The notes under the pieces: model-generated
Told to the model about the DNA's origin: nothing
Seen by the model: the letters and a program-made list of their open reading frames with translations, nothing else
Databases searched by the model: none
Part shown: positions 8,235-16,733 of the stretch, in pieces
Layout: the number at the start of each line of letters is the position of its first letter
Numbering within the stretch: the first letter of the stretch is position 1
Position numbers and translations under genes: made by a program
Assembly (NCBI GenBank): GCA_963837655.1
Contig: CAWIOK010000010.1
Coordinates: 1-64,000, forward strand
Direction: 5' to 3'
From: CAVVSD01 sp963837655
GTDB taxonomy: Bacteria > Actinomycetota > Thermoleophilia > Solirubrobacterales > Solirubrobacteraceae
DNA length: 64,000 nucleotides

Positions 8235-8255
8235 CCGTCAGGGAGCAGATCAGTC

Positions 8256-9214
8256 ATGGCCACTCAGTCCCGGATCGTGCTGGAGCCGTCCGCCCAGGGC
8301 ATCGTCGATGCGACCTCGACGCCGCCGTTCCTCTACGAGCTCGAGCCCGCAGCGGCCCGCAAGGTGCTCGAGGACCTGCAGGCCGCGCCGATCGACAAGC
8401 TGCCGGTGGAGGAGGAGTGGGTCACGGTGCCGGCCGCGGTCGGCGACGTCCGCGTGCGCATCGTCCGGCCCGTCGACGCGGCCGAGGTGCTGCCGGTCGT
8501 CGTCTACATGCACGGCGGCGGTTGGATCCTCGGCAACGCCGCCACCCACGACCGGCTCGTCCGCGAGCTCGCGGTCGGGGCGCGCGCGGCGCTGCTGTTC
8601 GTCGAGTACCCCAACTCGCCCGAGGCGCGCTACCCGGTGGCGATCGAGCAGGGCTACGCCACCGCCCAGTGGGTCGCACGCGAAGGCAAGGCGAGGGGCC
8701 TCGACGCGACGCGCATGGCGGTCGCCGGGGAGTCCGTCGGCGGCAACATGGCCGCCGCGCTGACCCTCATGGCCAAGCAGCGAGGCGACGTGACGTTCGT
8801 GCAGACGTCGATGTACTACCCGGTCACCGATGCGGCGATGGACACCGCCTCCTACGACGAGTTCGCGGAGGGCTACTACCTCACGCGCAAGGCGATGGAG
8901 TGGTTCTGGGACGCGTACACGACCGACCCCGAGGAGCGGGCGGAGATCACCGCGTCGCCCAACCAGGCCACGACCGAGCAGCTCCAGGGGCTGCCACCGA
9001 CCCTGCTCTGGTGGACGAGGCGGACCCGCTGCGCGACGAGGGCGAGGCGTACGCCGCGAAGCTCCGCGCCGCCGGCGTCGCGGTGACGACCGTCCGCTAC
9101 GACGGCGTCGTCCACGACTTCATGCTCCTCAACGCGATGAGCGAGGCCAGGGGAACCCGTGCCGCCATCGCCCAGGCGACCGCGTTCCTGCGCGCCGCGC
9201 TCGGCACGGAGTAG
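8256..9214 (+). pseudogene. Hormone-sensitive-lipase-type esterase, interrupted by a frameshift
   Basis: The gene encodes an alpha/beta hydrolase fold-3 esterase of about 319 residues. The oxyanion motif HGGGW is at about residue 86, and GESVGG holds the nucleophilic Ser. The first frame runs into other-frame sequence just after LPPTLL at about 9009, while DEADPLRDEG and VHDFMLLNAM, which hold the catalytic Asp and His, continue in a second frame to the stop at 9214. One missing base near 9009-9010 restores the full family sequence. Read literally the product loses its Asp and His and would be inactive. Either a sequence error or a recent mutation explains this. It lies 21 bases after the previous hydrolase. 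Confidence 0.85.
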
Positions 9215-9238
9215 CGGCCCAGAGCGACGGGACAGCCC

Positions 9239-10153
9239 ATGTTCGAGCATTTCGCCGAGCACGAGCTCGAGACGGATCGAGGCGTGATCTTCGCGCGCGT
9301 CGGGGGCGACGGCCCGCCGCTGCTGCTGTTGCACGGCTACCCGCAGACGCATCTGATGTGGCACGCCGCGGCGCCTCGGCTGGCGGAGCACTTCACCGTC
9401 GTCGCCGCTGACCTGCCCGGCTACGGAGCGTCGTTCAGGCCGGCGGTGGCACCCGATCACGCTCCGCACGCCAAGCGTGCGCTCGCACGCGACCTGGTGC
9501 AGGCGATGACCGCGCTCGGCCACGAGCGCTTCGCGGTCGCCGGCCACGACCGTGGCGGGCGCGTGGCCTACCGGATGGCCCTCGATCATCCGGACCGCGT
9601 CGAGGCGGTCGCGGTCCTCGACGTGGTGCCGACCGGCGACGTGTGGGCGCGCGCCGACGCGCGGCTGGCGCTCGTCTACTGGCACTGGGCGTTCCTCGCC
9701 CAGCCCGCGCCGCTGCCCGAGCGCCTGATCGCCGCCGATCCCGACGCGTTCTTCGATCTTCACGTGCGCGCGCTCGGGCTCGGCAGGGCGGCCGACCGCT
9801 ATCCGGCCGACCTCATGGCCGCCTATCGACGCCTGCTCGATGACCCGAGCACCGTGCAGGCGATCTGCGAGGACTACCGCGCCGGCGCCGGGATCGACCG
9901 CGAGCACGACGACGCCGACCGCGGTTCGCGGCGCATCGAATGCCCGCTGCTGGCGCTCTGGAGCGCGCGCGGCGCGCTTCCGCGTCTCTACGGCGACGTG
10001 CTGGAGGTCTGGCGCCCGTGGGCCCGGACGGTGACCGGCCGCGGCGTCGAGGCGAGCCACTTCCTCGTCGAGGACCTGCCCGAGGACGTCGCCGATGAAC
10101 TGACGACCTTCGTAAAAACCCGCCCGACCAGGAGGCCCGACCATGCCCAGTGA
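9239..10153 (+). CDS. Haloacetate (fluoroacetate) dehalogenase family hydrolase
   Basis: A 304-residue alpha/beta hydrolase with the residue set known for fluoroacetate dehalogenase: HGYPQ; nucleophile Asp 104 in GHDRGGR with Arg 105 and Arg 108 for the substrate carboxylate; Asp 128 in VLDVVPT; the halide-binding His 149 and Trp 150 in YWHW; Tyr 213 in CEDYRAG; and His 274 in ASHFL. These enzymes cleave the carbon-halogen bond of haloacetates to give glycolate. The match is in the active site as well as the fold, so the call is firmer than a generic hydrolase, although fluoride versus chloride preference cannot be read. The 3' end overlaps the next gene by 11 bases. Confidence 0.85.
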   Translation: MFEHFAEHELETDRGVIFARVGGDGPPLLLLHGYPQTHLMWHAAAPRLAEHFTVVAADLPGYGASFRPAVAPDHAPHAKRALARDLVQAMTALGHERFAVAGHDRGGRVAYRMALDHPDRVEAVAVLDVVPTGDVWARADARLALVYWHWAFLAQPAPLPERLIAADPDAFFDLHVRALGLGRAADRYPADLMAAYRRLLDDPSTVQAICEDYRAGAGIDREHDDADRGSRRIECPLLALWSARGALPRLYGDVLEVWRPWARTVTGRGVEASHFLVEDLPEDVADELTTFVKTRPTRRPDHAQ

Positions 10154-10514
10154 CGCCACGACGAACGCGCAGGGGCGCGACGACCTCGCCGGCAGGCTCA
10201 AGCGCACCGAGCTTCAGCACGTCTCGTCCTCGATCCCCGGGCGCGACATCGTCCAGGTGCTCACCGAGATCCCCGCCGGCGTCGAGTCGGGATGGCACCA
10301 GCATCCCGGCGAGGAGATCGGCTACATCGTCGCCGGCACCGTGCGCATGGAGATCGAGGACAGGCCCACGCTCACCCTGAACACGGGCGACCCCTTCCTC
10401 ATCCCGCCCCGGACGCCGCACAACGCGCTCGACCTCGGCCCCGACACGGGCCGGATGCTCTCGACCTACCTCGTCGAGGTCGGCGAGCCGATCGCGACGT
10501 TCACCCGGTCATGA
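10143..10514 (+). CDS. Cupin-domain protein
   Basis: A 123-residue single-cupin protein. The first cupin motif is visible as WHQHPGEEIGYIVAG (two His and a Glu as metal ligands) and the second as PPRTPHNA with its His. It lacks a signal peptide and should be cytoplasmic. It overlaps the dehalogenase gene by 11 bases and the next hydrolase by 4 (ATGA), so all three are probably made together. Small cupins of this kind bind a divalent metal and may act as dioxygenases or isomerases, or only bind ligands; the sequence does not say which. Confidence 0.85.
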   Translation: MPSDATTNAQGRDDLAGRLKRTELQHVSSSIPGRDIVQVLTEIPAGVESGWHQHPGEEIGYIVAGTVRMEIEDRPTLTLNTGDPFLIPPRTPHNALDLGPDTGRMLSTYLVEVGEPIATFTRS

Positions 10515-11233
10515 CGTCCACCACCATCGTCCTGGTCCACGGCGCGTACGCCGACTCGTCGAGCTGGAACGACGTCATCGAGCCATTGGCAGCCGACGGG
10601 CATCGCGTCATCGCATGGTCCAACCCACTCCGCAGCGTCGCGACGGATGCCGCCGCGCTGAGCGACCTCGTCCGCAGCCTCGAAGGTCCGGTGCTGCTCG
10701 CCGGGCACTCCTACGGCGGTGCGGTCATGACCAACGTCGATCCCGACGCCGGCGACGTGTCGGCGCTCGTCTACGTCGCCGGCTTCGCCCTCGAGGCCGG
10801 TGAGAGCGCGGGAGACGCATCCTCGCTCGTGCCGGGATCGACGCTCGCCGAGACGCTCGAGCGCGTGCCGCTCGGCGACGGCGGGACGGACACGTACATC
10901 GCGCAGGACAGGTTCCACCACCAGTTCGCCGCCGACCTGCCCGCGCAGCAGGCTGCTCTCATGGCGGTCACCCAGCGACCCGTCACCGAGGGCGCCTTGT
11001 TCGAGCCGTCCGGCGATCGCCCGCTGTGGCGCTCGGTGCCGAGCTGGTTCATCTTCGGAGCGCTGGACCACAACATCCCGGTCGGTGCGCACCGGATCAT
11101 GGCCGAGCGCGCGGGCGCCAGGCGCACCGTCGAGGTGGCGGGCGCATCGCACGTCGTCGGCATCTCGCACCCGAGCGAGACCGCCGACCTCATCCGCGAG
11201 GCCGCCGGTGCCCGCTCCGTCGCGACGAGCTGA
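10511..11233 (+). CDS. Alpha/beta hydrolase, esterase-like
   Basis: A 240-residue alpha/beta hydrolase of the type annotated as salicylate-esterase-like or AB_hydrolase_6. It starts with VLVHGAYADSSSW, has the nucleophile in GHSYGG (about residue 72), Asp in FGALDHNIP and His in GASHVVGISH, so the triad is complete. The ATG overlaps the stop of the cupin gene (ATGA). It is the fourth alpha/beta hydrolase in 4 kb and each belongs to a different subfamily, which suggests a cluster for processing a small ester or halogenated compound, by inference. Confidence 0.87.
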   Translation: MTSTTIVLVHGAYADSSSWNDVIEPLAADGHRVIAWSNPLRSVATDAAALSDLVRSLEGPVLLAGHSYGGAVMTNVDPDAGDVSALVYVAGFALEAGESAGDASSLVPGSTLAETLERVPLGDGGTDTYIAQDRFHHQFAADLPAQQAALMAVTQRPVTEGALFEPSGDRPLWRSVPSWFIFGALDHNIPVGAHRIMAERAGARRTVEVAGASHVVGISHPSETADLIREAAGARSVATS

Positions 11234-11243
11234 CGCATCGGAG

Positions 11244-11647
11244 GTGTCGGCGCCGATCTACGAGCAGGTGCCCGTCTCCGCCCCTGCGGCGGAGACCGTC
11301 CGCCACGTTCAGGACGCCCTGCGCGCAACGACATCACGGTCTACGCCGTCGTCGACCACGGCCATGACATGGCCGAGGCCGGCGCGCCCAGTCACCCGGC
11401 GTGGACGCTGGTGTTCGGCAACCCCGCGGCGGGTGAGAAGCTGCTCGCCCGAGACCTCGCCGCCGCGGTCGACATCCCCCTCCGCCTGGCGGTCATCGGA
11501 ACGGGCCGGGACACGAGCTCCATCGTCCTACGGCCGATGGAGTCGCTGCTTGCGGCGGACGTCGCGGACGTCGCGGCGGCGTTCACCGGCATCCTTCGGT
11601 CACTGGCCTCCCAAGCCCGAGATGCGGCGGAGCGGGATACGACGTAG
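11244..11647 (+). pseudogene. DUF302 protein, interrupted by a frameshift
   Basis: The C-terminal part (VYAVVDHGHDMAEAG, then LVFGNPAAGEKLL and DIPLRLAV) matches the short DUF302 family. The N-terminal part (PVSAPAAETVRHVQDALR) is in another frame starting at GTG 11244; the two join if one base is added at about 11322-11327. Only a 92-residue ORF from 11369 is otherwise open, and it would lack the first strand and helix. DUF302 proteins are small soluble proteins of unknown biochemical role. It follows the hydrolase gene by ten bases. GGAGG overlaps the GTG, so the start is uncertain. Confidence 0.65.
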
Positions 11648-11783
11648 GTGTCGAATCCGACCCGGCGACAGACAGGTGCGCGCCACGCTTGCCCGCCCCC
11701 TGGTTCCCCGAATCCCGATCGGATACGGTCGCCCGCGAGCCCACTGAGCGCCTGGGATCCGCTCCGCGGATGAGGGGACGCAC

Positions 11784-14424
11784 CTGTCCACGCCGGATAC
11801 CGATGACCTTCGGCCGACCGCCGCCGAGCAGGCGGCGTTGCGGCGAGTGGCGACACTGGTTGCGCGCGCGGCCCCTCGCGCCGAGGTCTTCGAGGCGCTT
11901 GTCACCGAGGTCGGTCGGCTGATTCCCGCGCCCGATGCGGCCCTGGTCCGGCTCGACAGCGACACGACGCTCACCATGATCGGGCGTTGGAACGAGTCCG
12001 ACGGGTATCTCGAGATCGGTGCCCGCCATCCGTTCGGGCCACGGAACGCTCGCCTGGCTGGTCTCGCACTCCGGGCGTCCGAGCCGGATCGACAGCTACG
12101 CCGAAGCACCGGGCTCGCTCCCCGAGATGATCCGCGGGTGGGGCTGGCGCTCGTCGGTCGGCGCGCCGGTGATCGTCGACGCGAAGGTATGGGGGCTCAC
12201 GGCCGTCGGCTCGACGACCGACCGGCCGCTGCCGCCCGGCACGGAGCAACGGCTGGCCGCGTTCACGGAGCTGCTGGCCAATGCGATCGCCAACGCGCAG
12301 AGCCGCGAGGAGCTCGAGCAGCTCGCCGCCGAGCAGGCCGCGCTGCGACGCGTCGCCGAGCTCGTCGCGCGCGACGCGGCGCCGCAGGCCGTGCTCGACG
12401 CCGTCGTCGACGAGGCGTCGCACCAGTTCGACGACATGACGACCGCGCTCATGCGCCACGGATTCCGACGGCTTCGCGACGGTCGTCGCCGCGTGTCGCG
12501 GCCCGCAGCTGCTCGGCGTGCGCGTTCCGCTCGACGGCCGGTCGAGCACCGGTGACATCGCGCGCTCGGGCCGTCCGGCACGCACCGACGACTACGCGAC
12601 ATCGGATGCTTCGCGGGGTCGCTCATGAGCACGGTGTGGCCGCCACGGTGTCGGTGCCGATCGTCGTCGAGGATGCGGTCTGGGGGAGCCTGACGGTCGC
12701 ATCGCCGGGGGCCCCACTGCCCGTCGGCATCGAGGATCGGATCGCGCAGTTCGCCGGTCTCGTCGGGACAGCCGTGTCCAGCGCCCACGCCCGCGAGCGG
12801 CTGCAGCGGCTCGCCGACGAGCAGGCGGCGCTGCGGCGGGTCGCCGAGCTCGTGGCCCGAGGCGTCGGCCAGGACGAGCTGTTCGCGTCGGTGGCGATCG
12901 AGGCGTCGCGGCTGATCGATGGGCTGGGCGCGACCCTCGCGCGCCTCGAGAGCCCTGGGCACTGGACCGTCATGGCGACGCACGGCGGCCCGGCCGCCGC
13001 GGGCACACGGCTCGCCATCGGCGACGCCGACCGGGGACTGCTCGCACAGGTGTCCCGGACGGGACGCCCGGGGCGCATCGACGACTACTCGCTCGTGGGA
13101 GCGCCGGCATCGGGTCTCGACGACTTCGGAGTGCGGTCGGCCGTCGTCGTCCCGATCTTCATGAGCACCCGGCTGTGGGGCGTTCTGGCCGTCACCTCGC
13201 CCGACGGGCCGTTGCCCGCGGAGGCCGAGCAGCGACTCGAGGAGTTCGCCGGGCTCGTCAGCCGCTGCGCTGGCCAACGCCCAGGCACGCTCCGAGGTGC
13301 AGACGCTGGCCGAGGAGCAGGCGGCGCTCCTGCGGGTCGCCGAGCGCGTGGCCCGCGGCGACCCACCCGAGGAGGTGTTCGCGACGGTCGCAGCCGAGGC
13401 GCAGCAGCTGCTCGGCGGTCAACCGATGACGCTGACGCGATTCGAGGAGGACGCCGCGCTGGTGGTCATCAGCCGCAGCGGCGGGCCCGCGCCGCCCGGG
13501 ACCCGCATCTCCTACGGGTCCGACACGCTTCCCGATCGCGTCCGGCGCGCCGCGAGCGCGGTGCGGGTGAACGACTACAGCGTCGAGCCGGATGCCGGCC
13601 TGGCGCGGGACTTCGGCCTCGCCGCCGCCGTCGCTGCGCCGATCGCGGTCGAGGGCCGCGTGTGGGGCATGCTCACCGCGACCTCCTCCGACGGTCCGCT
13701 GTCCGGTGGGGTCGAGGATCGTCTGCAACGGTTCGCCAACCTCGTGGGCACCGCGGTGAGCAACGCGACGAGCCGCGCACAGCTGGTCGCCTCGCGCGCG
13801 CGTGTCCTCTCGACGGCCGACGAGACCCGGCGGCGACTCCAGCGCGACGTCCACGACGGCGCGCAGCAGCGCCTCGTCCAGACGGTCATCAGCCTGAAGC
13901 TCGCCGGTCAGTCGCTCGCCGACGGCGACGTGCCGGGCGCCGGTGAACGCGTCGCCGAGGGGCTCAAGCACGCCCAGCGCGCCACCGACGAGCTGCGCGA
14001 GCTCGTCAGCGGGATCCTCCCGTCCACGCTGACCCGGAAGGGCCTGACCGGTGGCGTGGAGTCGCTGATCGGTGACCTGCCGCTGCCGGTCGACGCCACC
14101 ATCGACGTGCCCCGCCTCTCCCCGGAGATCGAGACGACCGCCTACTTCGTCGTCGCGGAGGCGCTGACGAACGTCGTGAAGCACGCTCGAGCCGAGCGCG
14201 CCTGGGTCGTCGCGGCCGTCGACGGCGGCGTGCTGCGGATCGCGGTCGGCGACGACGGCGTGGGCGGAGCCCGCCTCGGACAGGGCTCCGGCCTGACCGG
14301 GCTCTTCGACCGCGTCGAAGCGCGCGGCGGCACGCTGCAGATCACCAGCCCGGAGGGCGAGGGCACGACGATCGAGGCGTCCGTTCCCGTGGCGGCGGCC
14401 CGCGTCCGGGGCGCTCCGTCCTGA
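11784..14424 (+). pseudogene. Four-GAF-domain sensor histidine kinase, broken by four frameshifts
   Basis: Reassembled across frames this is about an 880-residue soluble sensor kinase. Four GAF domains occur in tandem, each introduced by a near-identical helix (EQAALRRVAELVARG-like, at about 11826, 12331, 12820 and 13315). They are followed by a HisKA_3 domain with VHDGAQQRLV (phospho-acceptor His, about 13850) and an HATPase with EALTNVVKHA and DDGVGG. Frame changes fall at about 12040, 12460, 12605 and 13257; all have the same sense (one extra base or two missing), and the total length is 3n+1 as four added bases would give. No ATG/GTG/TTG exists upstream of 11838 in frame; CTG at 11784 after GAGGGG is the best start. 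It converges with two response regulators, its likely partners. Confidence 0.8.
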
Positions 14425-14448
14425 CGCCATGGTGAGGACTCGCGGGCG

Positions 14449-15133
14449 TCAGGACACGCGGGATCCGGTGCTCCGGACGTAGGTCAGCACGGCGCGGACC
14501 CGCCGGTGCTCGGTGCTCGCGACGCCGATGTCGAGCTTGCGGAAGATGGCGGTGACGTGCTTCTCGACCGCCGCCTCGCTGATCGCGAGCGTCGCGGCGA
14601 CGCCCATGTTCGACTTGCCTTCGGCCATCACCGCGAGGACGGCGCGCTCGCGGGGCGTGAGATCGCGGAGCGGGTCATCGCGGCGATCCCGGCCGAGCAT
14701 CCGCTGCACGACCGCAGCGTCCAGAGCGGTTCCGCCGGTCGCCACCCGCCGGATCGCGTTGACGAACGTGTCGACGTCTCCGACCCGCTCCTTCAGCAGG
14801 TAGCCGACGCCCTCGGCGCTGTCGCCGATGAGATCCAGCGCGTAGGACTCCTCGTTGAACTGCGAGAGGACCAGGACCCCGACGGAGGGCATGCGCCGGC
14901 GCAGCTCGATCGCTGCGACGAGTCCGTCGTCCCCGCCGTGTGGCGGCATCTGGACGTCCACGATCGCGATGTCCGGCCGGTGGGCGAGCGCCTTGCGGAG
15001 CAGGTCGTCGGCGTCGCCGGCCTGGCCCACGACCTCGAAGCCCCGCCTCGGCCAGCAGGCGGACGATCCCCTCGCGCATGAGGACGTCGTCCTCCCCGAC
15101 GACGACGCGCAGGGTCCCGACCGCGTCAGCCAT
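14449..15133 (-). pseudogene. NarL/LuxR-type response regulator, interrupted by a frameshift
   Basis: The product would be about 228 residues: a receiver domain (VVVGEDDVLMREG at the start, phospho-acceptor Asp in IAIVDVQMPPHGG) and a LuxR-type DNA-binding helix-turn-helix (LTPRERAVLAVMAEG, then KHVTAIFRKL). The first 31 codons from ATG 15133 are in one frame and the rest in another; the change falls at about 15041-15044 in a run of four C, and the length (3n+1) fits one added base. It converges with the four-GAF kinase, which lacks another obvious partner. Its start overlaps the stop of the receiver-only gene upstream by eight bases, so the two are probably cotranslated. Confidence 0.85.
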
Positions 15134-15482
15134 CGAGCAGCCGCCGGAAACGCGGGCCGGGCATCTCGGTCTTCGGGAAGAAGCCGATGGCGCCCGCCCG
15201 CCGCGCCTCGAGATCGGTCGCCGCGTCCGCGTCGGAGGAGATCAGCAGGACGCGGGGGTGCAACGACATGGAGCGCATCTGCGCCGTCAGCTGGAAGCCG
15301 TCGCCGTCGGGCAGGCCGACGTCGATCAGCACGGTGTCGGGACGAAGCTCGGCGATCCGCGCCACCGCCTCGGTGAGGCTGCCCGCTTCGCCCACGACGT
15401 CGTGGCCCCAAGAGCGCACGAGTCCGATCGCGAGCTCGCGAAACGATGCATCGTCGTCGACGACGAGGACCGACCGGCGCAT
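15126..15482 (-). CDS. Single-domain response regulator (CheY-like)
   Basis: A 118-residue stand-alone receiver domain. Acidic residues are in VLVVDDDASF, the phospho-acceptor Asp is in TVLIDVGLPDGDG, the conserved Ser region is LLISSDAD and the Lys is in FFPKTEM. There is no output domain, so it must act by protein contact or as a phosphate carrier. It overlaps the downstream NarL-type regulator by eight bases and probably works with the nearby GAF-domain kinase in a branched or relayed pathway. The 31-base element at 15515-15545 lies 33 bases upstream of its ATG, where a promoter would be expected. Confidence 0.9.
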   Translation of the reverse strand: MRRSVLVVDDDASFRELAIGLVRSWGHDVVGEAGSLTEAVARIAELRPDTVLIDVGLPDGDGFQLTAQMRSMSLHPRVLLISSDADAATDLEARRAGAIGFFPKTEMPGPRFRRLLDG

Positions 15483-15514
15483 GAGGGCATCGTCCCAGCC
15501 CGCCTGCTCGGTGG

Positions 15515-15545
15515 GGTAGGGCTAGCCGGAAATCGTTCGCGGGTC
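15515..15545. promoter_or_regulatory. Intergenic 31-base element, copy 2, upstream of receiver gene
   Basis: This copy matches 26 of 31 positions of the stretch at 7252-7282. On the minus strand it ends 33 bases before the ATG of the receiver gene, which suits a promoter or activator site. The core on the minus strand reads TTCCGGCTAGCCCTACC. Confidence 0.4.
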
Positions 15546-15559
15546 GTGGCGCCGTCAGG

Positions 15560-15970
15560 TCAGCTGGCCAGCAGCACGGGCACGTCGCAGTGCTCGGTGA
15601 TCGCGTGGGCGAGGCGCGCGTCGGCGGTGAGGAGCGGCACGGGTTCGTCGGCCACGGCCTCTGCCAGCGCGACGTAGCCGGCGTCGTAGGCGGAGAAGTT
15701 CTCGCGGAGCTGCCAGATCCGAGGCACGAGTACGTCGTGGGGGTAGCGCTCGATCGGCAGGTCGAGCAGATCGGTGATCGCCTCGCCCGCGCGTTCGGAC
15801 GTCGCCTCACCGGAGGAGACGAGTCGTCGCAAGGCGCTCAGCACCTCCACGTCGACGAGGTGTGGCGCGTGCAGGGCGAAGTCATGGCCGGCGAAGTGCT
15901 CGGCAACGCGGACGCCCGCATCTCGGCCGAGCAACAGCTCGGTCACCGCGCTCGCGTCGACGACGAGCAT
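15560..15970 (-). CDS. vapC: VapC-type PIN-domain toxin
   Basis: A 136-residue PIN-domain ribonuclease. The acidic residues of the active site are visible: Asp in MLVVDASAVTELL, Glu in HLVDVEVLSALRR, Asp in FSAYDAGYVALAE and Asp in LLTADARLA. VapC toxins cut specific RNAs, usually tRNA, when not bound by VapB. The ATG at 15970 shares a base with a TGA (TGATG) in the repaired vapB frame, the usual coupled arrangement. As the sequence stands, the vapB frame runs straight into this gene; that apparent fusion depends on one base (see vapB). Confidence 0.88.
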   Translation of the reverse strand: MLVVDASAVTELLLGRDAGVRVAEHFAGHDFALHAPHLVDVEVLSALRRLVSSGEATSERAGEAITDLLDLPIERYPHDVLVPRIWQLRENFSAYDAGYVALAEAVADEPVPLLTADARLAHAITEHCDVPVLLAS

Positions 15971-16195
15971 CAGCGCCGGTCTCGCTCCGCGGCGATCAGC
16001 TCGAGAGGCGGGCGGCCCGCCAACGGACGATCGGCTCTCGATGCGCGACATCAGGTCCTCCGGCGCCGGCTTGTCGGCCAGCCGGGGGAGGTCGCTGAGG
16101 ATCAAGTCCGACAGCGAGCGCCCTTCGCGCGCTGCACGTGCTTTCAGCGACCGATGCAGCGCGTCAGGGACGTTGCGGATCTGGATCATCTTCAT
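15970..16195 (-). pseudogene. vapB: VapB-type antitoxin (FitA-like), frameshifted near its end
   Basis: The start encodes IQIRNVPDALHRSLKARAA, the ribbon-helix-helix of FitA/VapB antitoxins, followed by a toxin-binding tail. In the sequence as given, the frame stays open past the expected end and enters vapC, giving a 221-residue fused ORF from 16225. In the next frame the tail instead reads PPLELIAAERDRR and stops in TGATG right at the vapC start, exactly as the family ends. The frame change falls at about 16007-16016, and the 226-base length fits one added base. The ATG at 16195 or 16189 is preferred to 16225, whose extra residues are Cys/His-rich and unlike the family. Confidence 0.75.
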
Positions 16196-16254
16196 GTGCA
16201 GAGCATGTTGACATGTGCAGCACATGCAATGAGACGTCTTGGCCGCTCGTCGCG

Positions 16255-16596
16255 TCAGCCGCAGAACTCGTCGATCACCTCGTCAAGCATCGCCAGCGAC
16301 GGCCGCCACTCGACTCGCGCACGTGCCGCGCGCAGCGCCTCGCGGTCGAGCAGGCCGATCTCTCGAGCGCGGGCGAAGGTCGCCCGCAGCTCAGCGGCGT
16401 CCATGACCTCGGCCAGGTCGATCAGCGTGCGCGACGGCGACGTGACCGGGATGCCGGCGACCGTGGTGACGTCGTCGGGATGCAGCGGCGGACCTCGGTG
16501 GATCGTGACACCGGGGATCGAGAACTCGGTGCCCGGAGGTTCTGCCGACCCCGGGACGTACACATCGATCGGTCGTGGTGCGGGTGTGGGGTTCAT
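16255..16596 (-). CDS. AbiEi-like antitoxin-related protein, N-terminally short
   Basis: A 113-residue protein resembles the C-terminal part of AbiEi-family (type IV toxin-antitoxin) regulators: IHRGPPLHPDDVTTVAGIPV, then SPSRTLIDLAEVM, then an Arg/Leu-rich helical end. Family members normally start with a winged-helix DNA-binding domain that is absent here, and no partner nucleotidyltransferase (AbiEii) gene is next to it. GAAGGG sits close to the ATG at 16596. It may be a remnant or a short stand-alone form. It lies between vapBC and the methyltransferase gene. Confidence 0.55.
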   Translation of the reverse strand: MNPTPAPRPIDVYVPGSAEPPGTEFSIPGVTIHRGPPLHPDDVTTVAGIPVTSPSRTLIDLAEVMDAAELRATFARAREIGLLDREALRAARARVEWRPSLAMLDEVIDEFCG

Positions 16597-16733
16597 GTCC
16601 CTTCTAGCCCCGCGGATCGGCAACTTCGCCCCCCGTCGTTCTGCATCCAATCGCGTTGACGCACGCCATTCACGTGCTAAGGATCCAACGTCCCTGCAGC
16701 ACCGCATCGCTCGCGACCGAGGAGGACGTCACG

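Noticed and set aside
11369..11647. A complete 92-residue DUF302 protein
   Set aside because: The family needs the preceding strand and helix, which are encoded just upstream in another frame.
15560..16225. A natural VapB-VapC fusion protein
   Set aside because: The alternative frame restores the family-typical antitoxin tail and TGATG coupling, so a one-base error is the simpler explanation.
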